A stretch of 64,000 nucleotides of DNA from Streptomyces sp. S4.7 (GTDB lineage Bacteria; Actinomycetota; Actinomycetes; Streptomycetales; Streptomycetaceae). The notes below the pieces were generated by a model that saw only the letters and a program-made list of their open reading frames with translations, searched no databases and had not been told where the DNA came from. Shown here piece after piece: positions 50,040 to 60,338 of this stretch (positions are counted from its first letter, which is position 1; each line of letters opens with the position of its first letter). Location: contig NZ_CP048397.1 in NCBI RefSeq assembly GCF_010384365.1, positions 2,914,001-2,978,000 of the forward strand, given 5' to 3'. The translations under genes were made by a program, and so were the position numbers.

Positions 50040-51089
50040 ATGCGTTACCGCACTCTCGGCGGCACCGGTATCGAGGTGAGCGTCCACTGCCTCGGGACCA
50101 TGATGTTCGGCTCCGTCGGCAACAGTGACCACGACGACTGCGTACGCATCATCCACGCCGCCCTCGACCAGGGCGTCAACTTCCTCGACACGGCGGACAT
50201 GTACTCCGCCGGTGAGTCCGAACTCATCGTCGGCAAGGCGCTCAAGGGCCGCCGCGACGACGTCGTACTCGCGACCAAGGTGCACTTCCCGATGGGCGAG
50301 GGCCGCAACCGCGGCGGCAACTCACGGCGCTGGATCGTCAAGGAGGTGGAGGAGAGCCTGAGGCGGCTGGACACCGACTGGATCGACCTCTACCAGATCC
50401 ACCGGCCCGACCACACGACGGACATCGAGGAGACGCTCTCCGCGCTGACCGATCTCGTACGGCAAGGCAAGATCCGCGCCTTCGGCTGCTCGACGTTCCC
50501 CGCCGAGGAGATCGTCGAGTCTCATGTCGTCGCCGAGCGCCGGGCGCTCATGCGGTTCAGGACGGAGCAGCCGCCGTACTCGATCCTGGCGCGCGGCATC
50601 GAGACGTCCGTCCTGCCGGTGTGCGAGCGGTACGGGATGGGTGTGCTGACCTGGAGTCCGCTCGCCTCCGGCTTCCTCACCGGCCGGCACCGTATGGGCG
50701 GGGCCATCGACATGACCACGGGCCGCGCGGCGCTCACCCCCGCGCGGTTCGATCCGTCGCTGCCGGTGAACATCACCAAGCTGGAGATCGTCGAGCGCCT
50801 GGTCGAGCTGGCGAACAGCATCGGCTGCTCGCTGCCCGAGCTGGCGGTGGCCTTCACCGTCGCGCATCCCGCCGTGACATCGGTCATCACCGGGCCGCGC
50901 ACGATGGAGCAGTTGGACGGTCTGCTGAAGGGTGCCTCGCTCGGTCTGGACGACGCGACGCTCGACCGTATCGACGAGATCGTGCCGCCCGGGACGAACG
51001 TCTACCAGCCGGACGGCGCGTGGCGCCCGCCCGTGCTCACCGACGCCTCGCTGCGTCGGCGGCCGGCGGGCGACCGGGCCGCGGCGTGA
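50040..51089 (+). CDS. Aldo/keto reductase
   Basis: 349 residues, NADPH-dependent TIM barrel: [40 protein letters not shown] (catalytic Asp and Tyr), [12 protein letters not shown] (Lys), [15 protein letters not shown] (His) and [14 protein letters not shown]. The four catalytic residues are in place. AKR of the YajO/IolS type reduces aldehydes; substrate unknown. GGGAG precedes the ATG. The MerR-type promoter suggests induction by a stressor or reactive compound. Confidence 0.93.
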   Translation: MRYRTLGGTGIEVSVHCLGTMMFGSVGNSDHDDCVRIIHAALDQGVNFLDTADMYSAGESELIVGKALKGRRDDVVLATKVHFPMGEGRNRGGNSRRWIVKEVEESLRRLDTDWIDLYQIHRPDHTTDIEETLSALTDLVRQGKIRAFGCSTFPAEEIVESHVVAERRALMRFRTEQPPYSILARGIETSVLPVCERYGMGVLTWSPLASGFLTGRHRMGGAIDMTTGRAALTPARFDPSLPVNITKLEIVERLVELANSIGCSLPELAVAFTVAHPAVTSVITGPRTMEQLDGLLKGASLGLDDATLDRIDEIVPPGTNVYQPDGAWRPPVLTDASLRRRPAGDRAAA

Positions 51090-51135
51090 CGCGCTTCGGC
51101 TCGTCGACCGCTTCCCGGGTCGACCTGACGGCCCG

Positions 51136-52428
51136 TCATGCGGCCTGGGAAGACGCCGTAGCCGACTCGAAGGCGGTCAAGTTTCCTGCCAGTAGGCCGA
51201 CTTGACCGCCCTCCGGCGTGAGGATCAGATCCGACGGCGCACGTGCCTCCACCATCCTCCGGTAGCGGGCGAGTTGGGAGGGCCTGTTCACACACAGCGC
51301 GCCGGTGATGTGCTGACCGTCGGTGTAGGCGGTGACGAACCGGCGCTCGGCGAGCGTCCCCTCGACGACGTGCGGGACGCCGTTCCCGCGTCCGACGAAC
51401 TGGACGGCGCTCTCGTACTGCTCCGACCGGAAGTACGGCACGGATTCGAAGGGCGACGCGTTGTCGCCGTCCGCCAGCAGGGTGTCGGCGGCGGCCCTGG
51501 CCTGCTCCACCGTGTCGCTCCGCCGCCCGACCCGCACCACCGTGCCGAACAGCGGGTTGAACCAGCGGGCCACGTCCCCGGCGGCGACGACACGCGGGGC
51601 ACCCGCCGCCGCGCACGTCGCGTCCAGCAGCACCCCGTCCTCCACGTCGAGGCCGCTCCCCCGCAGCCACTCGGTGCGTGGCGCGCGGCCCACCGCGACG
51701 ACCACCACATCGGCGGCTACGCGGGTGCCGTCGGCCAGCTCGACCCCGTCGGGGTGGAGTGCGGCGGCCTGGGCGCCGGTCTTCATGACCGTGCCGTGGT
51801 CGCGGTGCAGCTGGGCCAGCTCCCGCCCCATCGCCGTACCGAGGACGCGCCCCAGCGGGCCGGGGCCCTCCTCGATGACGGTGACGTCGAGCCCGAGGGC
51901 CCGGCAGTGCGAGGCGACCGCGCAGCCGACGAATCCGGCGCCCACGACCGCGACCCGTGGTCCGCCGAGGAGGGCGGCGCGCAGCGCCAGCGAGTCCTCG
52001 AAGGTACGGAGGACGAAGACGTCCGGGTGCCCGTCGACCAGGGCGGCGGGCCGCCGGGCCTCGGCACCGGTCGCGATGATCAGCCCGTCGAAGTCCAGCG
52101 TCCGGCCGGCCGACAGTCGTACCGTGCCACCCGTGCCGCCGGGTGTACGGCCGAGGGTGATCCCTTCCGCCGTCGTGTTCATCATCAGTTCGACGTCGAG
52201 GTCCGGCGCCACCGGAAGCCGGGCGCCCTCCACGTCCCCGCCGGTCAGCACGGCCTGGGAGGGCGGCGGACGGTCGTAGGGCGGAAAGTCGGTGCCCCGG
52301 CCGATCAGGGTCAGCCGGCCCTGGAAGCCCCGTCGGCGCAGCGCCTCAGCGGCGCGCACCCCGGCGAGGGAGGTGCCGACGACGGCGACACGACGGAGAG
52401 TGCCGTCCGTTCCACGTATTCCACTCAC
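51136..52428 (-). CDS. FAD-dependent pyridine nucleotide-disulfide-type oxidoreductase
   Basis: 430 residues: [20 protein letters not shown] (FAD loop), [35 protein letters not shown] loop [35 protein letters not shown], and [16 protein letters not shown], followed by a reductase C-domain ([20 protein letters not shown]). This matches ferredoxin/rubredoxin reductases that serve P450s and Rieske oxygenases. No ferredoxin or P450 gene adjoins it. GTG start at 52428. Confidence 0.9.
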   Translation of the reverse strand: MSGIRGTDGTLRRVAVVGTSLAGVRAAEALRRRGFQGRLTLIGRGTDFPPYDRPPPSQAVLTGGDVEGARLPVAPDLDVELMMNTTAEGITLGRTPGGTGGTVRLSAGRTLDFDGLIIATGAEARRPAALVDGHPDVFVLRTFEDSLALRAALLGGPRVAVVGAGFVGCAVASHCRALGLDVTVIEEGPGPLGRVLGTAMGRELAQLHRDHGTVMKTGAQAAALHPDGVELADGTRVAADVVVVAVGRAPRTEWLRGSGLDVEDGVLLDATCAAAGAPRVVAAGDVARWFNPLFGTVVRVGRRSDTVEQARAAADTLLADGDNASPFESVPYFRSEQYESAVQFVGRGNGVPHVVEGTLAERRFVTAYTDGQHITGALCVNRPSQLARYRRMVEARAPSDLILTPEGGQVGLLAGNLTAFESATASSQAA

Positions 52429-52711
52429 TGCTCTTCGCCGGCCTTGCGCCCCCGCTTGGTCTCGGTCCTCACACGGCTCACTTCCTGACGGATGCCGGTC
52501 CGATCCCTGCTCCCACAGGGTTCATTCACTCGATCGGTCCCGTACCCAGACCCTGTCAAGGGGTGTTAAAGATCCACCGCCCGTCGCCCGTCGACAGCGG
52601 CCGGAACTGTTCCCCGGCCCGCCGCTCGCCTCGCCCGCCACGGACCGGCGAGAGACCTTGGTACCAGCAGGCCGGGCCCACGCCCGGCACGTACCGAGGA
52701 GACGGTCTTCC

Positions 52712-54559
52712 TTGACTTCCGAGCCTTCCGAGCCTCTTGACGACCGCACCAATGCCGACCGCACCGAGTCCGCCGGGCACACCGACGACGCCGGGCTGCT
52801 CTCGCCCGGCCGCGCGGGATCCGCCGCCGAGGCGGCCACCGCGGACGCCGCGTTCCTCCGGGCGATGCTCGACGCCGAGGCGGCGCTGGTCCACGCGCAG
52901 GCCGCCGTCGGTCTCGCGCCGGAGGCGGCGGCCGACGCGATCACGGCGGTGGCGGCGACGGCTGAGCGGTTCGACGTACGGGACGTGGCGCTGCGGGCGC
53001 GCTCCGAGGGCAACCCGGTGCCCCCGCTGGTGGCGGATCTGACGGCGGCGGTGGACGACGAGGACACGAGGGCGGGAAGGAACGCGGACACGGCGCAGTA
53101 CGTGCACCGGGGCGCGACCAGTCAGGACATCGTGGACACGGCGATGATGCTGGTCGCCGCCCGTACGGTGCCCGTGATCCTGGCGGACCTGGACCGTACG
53201 GCCGACGCGCTCGCCGCTCTCGCCACGGCCCACCGCACGACCCCGGCGGCGGGGCGCACCGTCACACAGCACGCGGCCCCGACCACGTTCGGGCTGAAGG
53301 CCGCGGGCTGGCTCTCGTCGGTACGGGCCGCCCGCACCCGGTTGGCGGCCGTCCGGCTCCCGGCCCAACTGGGCGGCGAGGCGGGTACGTTGGCGGCCTT
53401 CGCGCCGGACGACATCACGGTGGACGGGGCACCCGGCAAGACCTCCACGGCCGCGTCCTGCGAGCCCGTCTACGACCTGACGGGTCCGCTCGACACCACC
53501 CTGGAAAGCCCTCCCGAGCCGCTGCCCGACTACCCGCCCGCCACCGGCCCCGTCCCGGAGGGAGACTCCGAGCCCGGCGTCGGGGTCGACCCCGCGCCGG
53601 ACGAGCCGATCTACGACCTGCCGGGCGCGGCCCCCAACAACTCGGCCGAGGCCGCGACGGAGAGCCGGGGCGCACCCGGCACCGGCACCGGCACCACCAC
53701 CGAGGCGGCCGGCCCCAGCGCCGGCCCCGAAGCCGACACCGGCGTGCGTCTCCTCGCCGCGTACGCCGACCGGCTGCGTCTCGCCGAACCGACGCTGCCG
53801 TGGCACACCCTCCGAACTCCCGTCGCCGATCTGGGCTCGGCCCTCGCCTTCACCGCGGGCGCGCTCGGAAAGGTCGCCGCCGACGTGCTCGTGCTGTCCC
53901 GGACCGAGATCGGCGAGGTCGCCGAGGCGCGCGGCGGCGGTCCGGCGACGCCGCCGCACCGGCGCACCCCGGTGCGGGCCGCCCTGATCGCCGCAGCCGC
54001 GCGACAGGCTCCCGCACTCGCCTCCGTACTGCTGGGCGCGCTCGTCGCCGAGGACGAACGCCCCGCCGGCCCCTGGCAGGCCGAGTGGCAGCCGCTGCGC
54101 GAGCTGCTGCGGCTGACCGGCGGAGCCGCCCGCGACGCCGCCGAACTCGCCCACGGCCTGCGCGTCTTCCCCGACCGGATGCGGGACAACCTCGCCCTCA
54201 CCCACGGGGTGCTCTCCGCCGAACGGCTCGCGAGGGCCCTGACCCCCGCCGTCGGCCGGGCCCGCGCGAGGGAACTGCTCGCCGCCGCCGAACGGCTCGC
54301 GGCGGGGGCGGGCATCCCGCTCGCACAGGCGCTGACGGAGACCGACCCGGCGGTCGCCGAGCTGATCGGCGAGGAGCGGATGCGCGCCCTCACCGACCCG
54401 GCCGGATACACCGGTTCCGCCCCGGCCTTCGTGGACCGCGCCCTCGCCGAACACGACGCCGACGCGAATGCGGAAGCGGGAGCGGGAGCGGGAGCGGAGA
54501 CCGGCGCGGAGGCCGAAGCCGAACAGCCCCCGGCCGACACGCCCGAGCCCCCTCGATGA
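52712..54559 (+). CDS. PcaB-like lyase family protein, signature loop lost, low-complexity insert
   Basis: 615 residues from a TTG at 52712 (GAGGAG upstream). It belongs to the fumarase/adenylosuccinate lyase superfamily and resembles 3-carboxy-muconate cycloisomerase: QYVHRGATSQDIVDTAMMLV (129-148), QHAAPTTFGLKAAGWLSSVR, PAQLGGEAGTLAAF, and AEWQPLRELLRLTGGAARDA. Two anomalies. The signature loop, normally GSSTMPHKRNP-like, reads GGGPATPPHRRTPV (408-421), so the catalytic Ser and the Met, Lys and Asn are gone. Residues about 238-343 are a proline/acid-rich insert containing EPVYDL and EPIYDL. The C-terminus is Ala/Glu-rich. No other pca genes adjoin it. Probably not an active cycloisomerase. 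Confidence 0.8.
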   Translation: MTSEPSEPLDDRTNADRTESAGHTDDAGLLSPGRAGSAAEAATADAAFLRAMLDAEAALVHAQAAVGLAPEAAADAITAVAATAERFDVRDVALRARSEGNPVPPLVADLTAAVDDEDTRAGRNADTAQYVHRGATSQDIVDTAMMLVAARTVPVILADLDRTADALAALATAHRTTPAAGRTVTQHAAPTTFGLKAAGWLSSVRAARTRLAAVRLPAQLGGEAGTLAAFAPDDITVDGAPGKTSTAASCEPVYDLTGPLDTTLESPPEPLPDYPPATGPVPEGDSEPGVGVDPAPDEPIYDLPGAAPNNSAEAATESRGAPGTGTGTTTEAAGPSAGPEADTGVRLLAAYADRLRLAEPTLPWHTLRTPVADLGSALAFTAGALGKVAADVLVLSRTEIGEVAEARGGGPATPPHRRTPVRAALIAAAARQAPALASVLLGALVAEDERPAGPWQAEWQPLRELLRLTGGAARDAAELAHGLRVFPDRMRDNLALTHGVLSAERLARALTPAVGRARARELLAAAERLAAGAGIPLAQALTETDPAVAELIGEERMRALTDPAGYTGSAPAFVDRALAEHDADANAEAGAGAGAETGAEAEAEQPPADTPEPPR

Positions 54560-54696
54560 CCGCTCCCCGCTCGGCCGCCCCCGCTCGCTCGCGGCCGAGT
54601 CGCGTGTCCGGTTCACCCCACTTAGAGTCAGATCCGGTGAACGACGGCGCTCCCTGTCCGAGGGCGCGCACCACCCCGTTCCACCACCCCACACCT

Positions 54697-56253
54697 ATGA
54701 CTGATTCACAGGGCACGCCGCCGACCACCACGAAGAGTGCCGCCGCCCCCGACGGGAACGGCGGCAACGGAATCGCGCTGGCCATCATCGCGTCCTGCCA
54801 GCTGATGGTGGTCCTCGACGTCACCATCGTGAACATCGCGCTCCCGCACATCCAGAGCGCGCTCGACTTCTCGACCCAGAACCTGTCGTGGGTGGTCAAC
54901 GCGTACACCCTCACCTTCGGCGGTCTGCTGCTGCTCGGCGGGCGCCTCGGCGACATCCTGGGGCGGCGCAGGGTCTTCATGTCCGGCATCGCGCTCTTCG
55001 CCGTCGCCTCCCTGCTCTGCGGTCTGGCGCAGGACTCGTGGCAGTTGCTGGCCGCCCGTGCCGTCCAGGGCATCGGCGGCGCGATCGCCTCCCCGACGTC
55101 GCTGTCGCTGATCACCACCACGTTCCGCGAAGGGCCCGCGCGCAACAGGGCGTTCGGCGTCTTCGCGGCCGTCTCGGCGGGCGGCAGCGCGATCGGGCTG
55201 CTGGCCGGCGGCATCCTGGTGGAGTGGCTCAACTGGCGGTGGATCTTCTTCGTCAACGTGCCGATCGGGCTGCTGCTCATCCTTCTGACTCCCCGCTTCA
55301 TCAAGGAGTCCGAGCCGCGCCCCGGTCACTTCGACGTCGTCGGCGCGCTCACCGCGACGCTGGGCATGGTCGGTCTGGTCTACGGCTTCATCCGGGCCTC
55401 CGAGGAGGGCTGGACCGACGCCCTGACGCTCGGGTCCTTCGCCGCGGCCGTGGTGCTCCTCGTGCTGTTCATCGTCATCGAGCAGCGTTCGAGGCAGCCG
55501 ATCACACCGCTGCGGATGTTCAAGGACCGCAACCGCGCGGGCGTCTACGGGATGATGCTCAGCCTGGCCGCGGCGCTGTTCGGCATGTTCTTCTTCCTGA
55601 CGCTCTTCGTGCAGGAAGTCCTCGACTTCAGCCCCCTGCGGGCCGGTCTCGCCTTCCTGCCGGTCAGTGTGGTCATCGCCATCGGCTCGGGCCTCGCCTC
55701 GCAACTGCTGCCGCGCTGGGGCCCGAAACCGTTCATGGTCTCCGGCGCGGTCCTGGCCGCCGCGGGCCTCGCCTGGCTGACGCTGACGGACGTGAACAGC
55801 ACCTATCTGGGCAGCCTGCTGGGTCCGGTGCTGGTCTTCGGCCTCGGTATGGGCTTCCAGTTCGTGTCGCTGACCCTGATGGCGCTCTCGGGCATCAGCC
55901 AGGAGGAGGCGGGGGCGGGGTCCGGTGTCTTCAACGCGACACAGCAGGTGGGCGGTTCGCTGGGGCTGTCCATCCTGGTGACGGTGTTCGGCACCGCCAG
56001 CAGGAACGAGGCGAAGACCCAGGCCCGCGACTTCCTGGCGCACGCGACCCCGGCGCAGAAGCTGACGTTCCGGAAGACGGGTTCGCTGCCGAAGCCGTGG
56101 AGTGACGAGGTGCTGACGCACGGTGTGACGAACGCCTTCATCGCCGCGGCGATCTTCGCCCTTGTGTCGGCCCTGATCGCGGTGTTCGTGATCCAGGTAC
56201 GGGCCTCCGACCTCGAACGCCTCCAGGGCGGCATGCCACCGCCCACCGCCTGA
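54697..56253 (+). CDS. DHA2-family MFS drug exporter (EmrB/QacA type)
   Basis: 518 residues and about 14 membrane spans. Motifs: MVVLDVTIVNIALPHIQSAL (motif D1), LLLLGGRLGDILGRRRVFMS (motif A), LAARAVQGIGGAIASPTSL (motif B) and GVFAAVSAGGSAIGLLAGG (motif C). Drug/proton antiporter by family. The ATG at 54697 lacks a ribosome-binding site. A GTG at 54637, 10 nt after a TAGAGT, is an alternative, possibly leaderless, start. It follows the PcaB-like gene by 137 nt on the same strand. Confidence 0.92.
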   Translation: MTDSQGTPPTTTKSAAAPDGNGGNGIALAIIASCQLMVVLDVTIVNIALPHIQSALDFSTQNLSWVVNAYTLTFGGLLLLGGRLGDILGRRRVFMSGIALFAVASLLCGLAQDSWQLLAARAVQGIGGAIASPTSLSLITTTFREGPARNRAFGVFAAVSAGGSAIGLLAGGILVEWLNWRWIFFVNVPIGLLLILLTPRFIKESEPRPGHFDVVGALTATLGMVGLVYGFIRASEEGWTDALTLGSFAAAVVLLVLFIVIEQRSRQPITPLRMFKDRNRAGVYGMMLSLAAALFGMFFFLTLFVQEVLDFSPLRAGLAFLPVSVVIAIGSGLASQLLPRWGPKPFMVSGAVLAAAGLAWLTLTDVNSTYLGSLLGPVLVFGLGMGFQFVSLTLMALSGISQEEAGAGSGVFNATQQVGGSLGLSILVTVFGTASRNEAKTQARDFLAHATPAQKLTFRKTGSLPKPWSDEVLTHGVTNAFIAAAIFALVSALIAVFVIQVRASDLERLQGGMPPPTA

Positions 56254-56259
56254 CCGTTC

Positions 56260-57228
56260 CTATGTGCTCGTGGAGATCAGCCCGAGGGCCAGGATCAGGG
56301 CGGGCCCGGCGGTCCTGCGGGTCACGGCGTTCTGCGCGGGCGGGTAGCCGCGCGGTACGCCCTCCACCAGCATGATCAGATAGAGGTAGCAGCGGTACAG
56401 CGCCATGCGCAGCCGCGCGGCCCCGCCGAAGCCGGAGTCACCGCCACCCGCCCGGTAGCCGGCCAGCAGAGCCTGGTCGTCCTCGGGCTCGCCGAAGAGA
56501 TTGAGCGACACGAACTCCGCCAACGGATCGCCCCAGAACATCCGTTCACCGTCGATGACCCCACCGATCCGCCGCTCCCCCGCCTCACCCGTCAGCAGGA
56601 TGTTGCCCTGCCACAGATCGAAGTGCACGAGCGCGGGCACGGTGACCTCGTCCAGCGCCGGTACGGCGTCCCGTACCAACTCCCGCACGCGCTCCCCGGT
56701 CACCGGCAGCCTGGCCCCGAACCGCTCGGCGTCCGCCAGCACCGCCTCCAGCATCGCGGTGAACGCCTCACGCCAACTCCCGGCGGTGGGAACGGCTCCG
56801 GACGGATACCCGAAACGCGTACCGGTGACGGTGTGCAACCGGGCCACGTACGACCCGAGTTCACGCCGCAGCCGTTCGTGCTCCGCGTCCCCGATCCCGC
56901 CCGCCAGGCCGGACCACGGCTCCCCCGGGCACTCCGTCATCAGCAGCGAATCCGCCGCGAGACGCACCACCTCGGGCACCGGCACGGGCACGCCACCGGC
57001 CGACCGGTAGAACTCGCCCTCGTTGATGAGCAGTTCGCCCTCGTACGTCAGACGCGGCGTCCCGGCCTCCGGCGGCAGCTTCAGAATCAGCCGACCACCG
57101 TCGTCCAGCCGAACGCGGTAGAGGGAGTTGTACGTCCCCCCGCCCAGCACCTCGTATCCGTCGACACCCGCCCGCGCCCCGGCGGCTTCGAGTATCGCGG
57201 CGAGCCGGGACGCGGTCAGCGCGGACAT
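56260..57228 (-). CDS. Phosphotransferase family kinase (APH/fructosamine-kinase-like)
   Basis: 322 residues: YEVLGGGTYNSLYRVRLDDG, RLILKLPPEAGTPRLTYEGE, catalytic ALVHFDLWQGNILLTGE and GGVIDGERMFWGDPLAEFVS. The HFDLWQGN loop and DGER metal site fit APH/fructosamine-kinase folds. Conserved in Streptomyces but without an assigned substrate. Convergent to the exporter gene; single transcription unit. Confidence 0.87.
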   Translation of the reverse strand: MSALTASRLAAILEAAGARAGVDGYEVLGGGTYNSLYRVRLDDGGRLILKLPPEAGTPRLTYEGELLINEGEFYRSAGGVPVPVPEVVRLAADSLLMTECPGEPWSGLAGGIGDAEHERLRRELGSYVARLHTVTGTRFGYPSGAVPTAGSWREAFTAMLEAVLADAERFGARLPVTGERVRELVRDAVPALDEVTVPALVHFDLWQGNILLTGEAGERRIGGVIDGERMFWGDPLAEFVSLNLFGEPEDDQALLAGYRAGGGDSGFGGAARLRMALYRCYLYLIMLVEGVPRGYPPAQNAVTRRTAGPALILALGLISTST

Positions 57229-57273
57229 GTACGGACCCTCTCGACGGCGGACCCCCGAGACGCGGGAGTCCCC

Positions 57274-58083
57274 TCAGCCTACGAGCACCTTCCGCAGCAC
57301 CTCCGCGAACTCCCCCGGCACCTCGACGAACCCGCCGTGCCCGCCCGGGAATTCGGCCGGTTGGGAGCCGAGCCGGTCGGCCAGCTCCGTCGATGTGCGG
57401 TACGTGAGCAGTTGGCCCGACGTCGCGCCGATGCCGATCACGACCCGGGCCGGTCCGGCCTTCAGCGCGTCGATGTCCGGCAGGTAGCGGGCGGTGCCCC
57501 GCAGTTCGTGGCCGAGGAAGCGCGCCACGTCCGCCATGTCCTGGGCGGAGGGCTCGCCGGGCGGCTCGGCGGGGGCACCTTCCTCGCCGGGCGCCATCCC
57601 CGCGGTCGCCATGAACTTCGCGAACGCCGGCCCGGGACCCTCCCGGTGGAACGTCTCGACGATGTCGTCCGTCTCCGCGCGCCGCTCCGCCGCGTCGGGC
57701 AGCAGCTCCAGCACGGGCGGTTCGTGCGCGACGAGGGTCCGTACCCGCGCCGGGTGCCGCGCGACCAGCGCGAGCCCGGTCACGGCGCCGCCGCTGCTGC
57801 CGAACACATGGGCCGACTCGGCGCCCAGGTCGTCCAGGATCGCGGCGAGGTCGTCCGCGCGCAGCTCGGGGGTGGAGTCCTGCGCCGGGTCGTCCAGCGT
57901 GCTGCCGGAGATGCCTCTGGGGTCGTGGGTGACGACGGTGTACTCGGCGGCGAGCGCGTCGGCCAGCGGTGCGAAGTGCGCGCCGCTCATGGGCGCGCCG
58001 GTGAGCACCAGGAAGGGGCCGGAGCCCCGTACCTCGTACCGCAGGTGCGCGCCGGGGACGTCGAGTGTGCGGGTGGTGACCAT
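57274..58083 (-). CDS. Alpha/beta hydrolase
   Basis: 269 residues: GSGPFLVLTGAPMSGAHFAP (oxyanion region), YTVVTHDPRGISGSTLDDPA, nucleophile VFGSSGGAVTGLALVARHP (Ser) and a late EFPGGHGGFVEVPGEFAEVL histidine. Standard esterase/haloperoxidase-like fold; substrate unknown. Opens on the ATG at 58083. Forty-five bp from the phosphotransferase gene on the same strand, and 120 bp from the following SDR gene. Confidence 0.88.
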   Translation of the reverse strand: MVTTRTLDVPGAHLRYEVRGSGPFLVLTGAPMSGAHFAPLADALAAEYTVVTHDPRGISGSTLDDPAQDSTPELRADDLAAILDDLGAESAHVFGSSGGAVTGLALVARHPARVRTLVAHEPPVLELLPDAAERRAETDDIVETFHREGPGPAFAKFMATAGMAPGEEGAPAEPPGEPSAQDMADVARFLGHELRGTARYLPDIDALKAGPARVVIGIGATSGQLLTYRTSTELADRLGSQPAEFPGGHGGFVEVPGEFAEVLRKVLVG

Positions 58084-58203
58084 GATGGAGCCGTCCTTGC
58101 CTGGGAAGCCCGGAGATTCTCGGTGTCACCGGAGTTTCCCGGTGACACAGACAAGACCCCGTCGGTCGCCGAAACTCATCGCCCCCCGCCGCGCTTCCCC
58201 CCG

Positions 58204-58992
58204 CTACTCCGGGACAGCCGGGGCCGGCGCCCCCGCCAGCGCTCTGCGCAGCGCCACGTTCGCCGACAGGATCCCTCCGTCCACCGGCAGCGTCACCCCC
58301 GTGATCCAGCCCGCGTCCGACGACGCCAGGAACGCCACCGCCGACGCGACGTCGTCCGGCAGGCCCACCCGGCCCGCCGGGTAGTGGGGCGCCGCGCGTT
58401 CCAGATTGGCCTCGCGGCCCTTCCAGCCCTCCGTGTGGATCGTGCCGGGTGCGACGAGGTTGACGCGGACCCCGCGCGGCGCCGCGTGGCCCGCCAGGGT
58501 CCGGGTGAGACTCGCGAGGCCGGCCTTCGCCGCGCTGTAGGCGTGGCCGCCGAAGTCCTGTTCGCCGTTGACGGAGCCGATGCTCACGATCGCGCCGCGC
58601 CCCGACGCCGCGAGGTGCGGCAGCGCCGCCCGTGCGCAGCGGAAGGCCCCGGTCAGGGTGAGATCGATGTCGCGGGCCCACTCATCGTCCGGCTCGTCCT
58701 CGAAGAGCGGCACGTCCGGGGTGCAGGAGTACGCGTTGTTGACCAGGACGTCGAGCGAGCCGAAGCGCTCGGCGGCGTACGCCACGGCCGCCTCGACCGA
58801 GGCGCGGTCGGCGACGTCGCACACGTACGGCTCCGCGCCGTCGATCAACTCGGCCGCCCGCTCGGCCCGTTCCCCGTCCACGTCCGTGAGCAGAACCCGC
58901 GCGCCCTCGGCGGCCAGCCGTCGGGCGATCGCCTCGCCGATGCCGCGCCCGGCGGCGGTGATCAGTACGCCGTGATTCTCGAATCGCCTCAT
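58204..58992 (-). CDS. Short-chain dehydrogenase/reductase (2)
   Basis: 262-residue classical SDR: VLITAAGRGIGEAIARRLAA (cofactor loop, with A-A-G in place of the usual T-G-G), LDVLVNNAYSCTP, IVSIGSVNGEQ (Ser) and AYSAAKAGLASLTRTL (Tyr-x-x-x-Lys), RVNLVAPGTIHTEGW. Likely NAD(P)-dependent oxidoreductase. Co-directional with the hydrolase gene downstream; no shared pathway evident. Confidence 0.9.
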   Translation of the reverse strand: MRRFENHGVLITAAGRGIGEAIARRLAAEGARVLLTDVDGERAERAAELIDGAEPYVCDVADRASVEAAVAYAAERFGSLDVLVNNAYSCTPDVPLFEDEPDDEWARDIDLTLTGAFRCARAALPHLAASGRGAIVSIGSVNGEQDFGGHAYSAAKAGLASLTRTLAGHAAPRGVRVNLVAPGTIHTEGWKGREANLERAAPHYPAGRVGLPDDVASAVAFLASSDAGWITGVTLPVDGGILSANVALRRALAGAPAPAVPE

Positions 58993-59076
58993 GTGCCGAT
59001 CATGGGGCCGACCCGACGGCTCGCACCAGGGGCGCGGCGAGGCGCGGCCACCGTGGAGGCGGCCCCGCGACGTCCC

Positions 59077-60294
59077 TCAGGAGGACGTCCCCCGGGACGC
59101 CGACCTGACGGCTCGCACCAGTGCCTGGGCCCGGGGGTCCGCCGTCACTCCCTTGCGCATCCCGTTGGTGACATAGCCGAAGGCGATGCCCGACTCGGGG
59201 TCCGCGAAGCCGAGCGAGCCGCCGCTTCCCGGGTGCCCGAAGGAGCCGGGGCCCAGCAGCGGCGTGCCCGCTCCGTGCAGCATGAAGCCGAGGCCGAAGC
59301 GGGTGCCGACGACCAGCACCCGGTCGGGGCCGGCCGATTCCTCGGTACGGGCGAGGGTCAGCGTCGCGGGGGCGAACAGCCGCTCGCCGCCCCGGTAGCC
59401 GTACCGGGGGCCGTCCACGGGGCCGATCATCGCCGCGTAACAGCGCGCCAGCGCACGCGCGGTGGAGATGCCGCCGCTCGCGGGCATCTCGGCGGCGCGG
59501 TAGGCGGCGCTGTTGAGGTCCGGCAGCGGATCGATCGCGCCGAACGCCCGCCGGGTGAGCGACTGCGGGTCCTTGTACGCCTCGGCGACCGAGCGCTTCA
59601 CGCGCAGCCGCAGCTCACCACCGCCACCGGCGGGCTCCTCGATCCGGCCGATCCGGCCCACCCGGTGCGCCTCCTCGGGGGGCAGCCCGATCCAGAAGTC
59701 CAGGCCGAGCGGGCGGGCGATCTCGTCCGCGATCCACCGGCCGACGGAGCGGCCTGTGACGCGTCTCACCAGCTCGGCGACGAGCCAGCCGTAGGTGTAG
59801 GCGTGGTAGCCGTGGTCGGTGCCCGGCTCCCAGACGGGCCGCTGCGCGGCCAGCGCGTGGGCGCCCGACTCGCCGTCGAGGGCTTCGGCGGGGCTGAGCG
59901 GCCGGTCGAGCACGGGCACGCCGGCGCGGTGCGACAACAGGTGCCGTACGAGGACCCGTTCCTTGCCCGCCGCCTTGAACTCGGGCCAGTAGGTGCCCAC
60001 CGGAGCGTCCAGGTCGATGCGTCCGCGCTGGTGCAGCAGCAGCGGTACGGCGGCGGCGACGCCCTTGGTGGCGGAGTGGACGATCTGCGCGGTGTCCACG
60101 GCCCAGGGCTCCGCGCCGTCGACGTCGCGCGTGCCGGCCCACAGGTCGACGACCTTGTGCCCGTCCCGGTAGACGGCGACGGCGGCGCCCCGTTCACCGC
60201 GCTCCCGGAAGTTCCGTACGAAGGCGTCCTTGACGGGTTCGAAGCCCGCGGCCACCGTGCCCTGGACGTCAGCGACGCCTACGATCCCGCTCAT
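59077..60294 (-). CDS. Serine hydrolase, class C beta-lactamase/esterase type
   Basis: 405 residues: FRERGERGAAVAVYRDGHKV, VHSATKGVAAAVPLLLHQRG (active-site Ser-x-x-Lys, SATK), YHAYTYGWLVAELVRRVTG (Tyr-x-x motif) and FGHPGSGGSLGFADPESGIA (HPG/G triad). This is the EstB-like esterase group. No signal peptide, so it works in the cytoplasm. ATG at 60294 begins the conserved part; the longer frame overlaps poorly conserved sequence. Confidence 0.9.
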   Translation of the reverse strand: MSGIVGVADVQGTVAAGFEPVKDAFVRNFRERGERGAAVAVYRDGHKVVDLWAGTRDVDGAEPWAVDTAQIVHSATKGVAAAVPLLLHQRGRIDLDAPVGTYWPEFKAAGKERVLVRHLLSHRAGVPVLDRPLSPAEALDGESGAHALAAQRPVWEPGTDHGYHAYTYGWLVAELVRRVTGRSVGRWIADEIARPLGLDFWIGLPPEEAHRVGRIGRIEEPAGGGGELRLRVKRSVAEAYKDPQSLTRRAFGAIDPLPDLNSAAYRAAEMPASGGISTARALARCYAAMIGPVDGPRYGYRGGERLFAPATLTLARTEESAGPDRVLVVGTRFGLGFMLHGAGTPLLGPGSFGHPGSGGSLGFADPESGIAFGYVTNGMRKGVTADPRAQALVRAVRSASRGTSS

Positions 60295-60338
60295 GACTCC
60301 ATGGTGCACGGTCGGCACGGCGGACGGGGCCACGGGGT

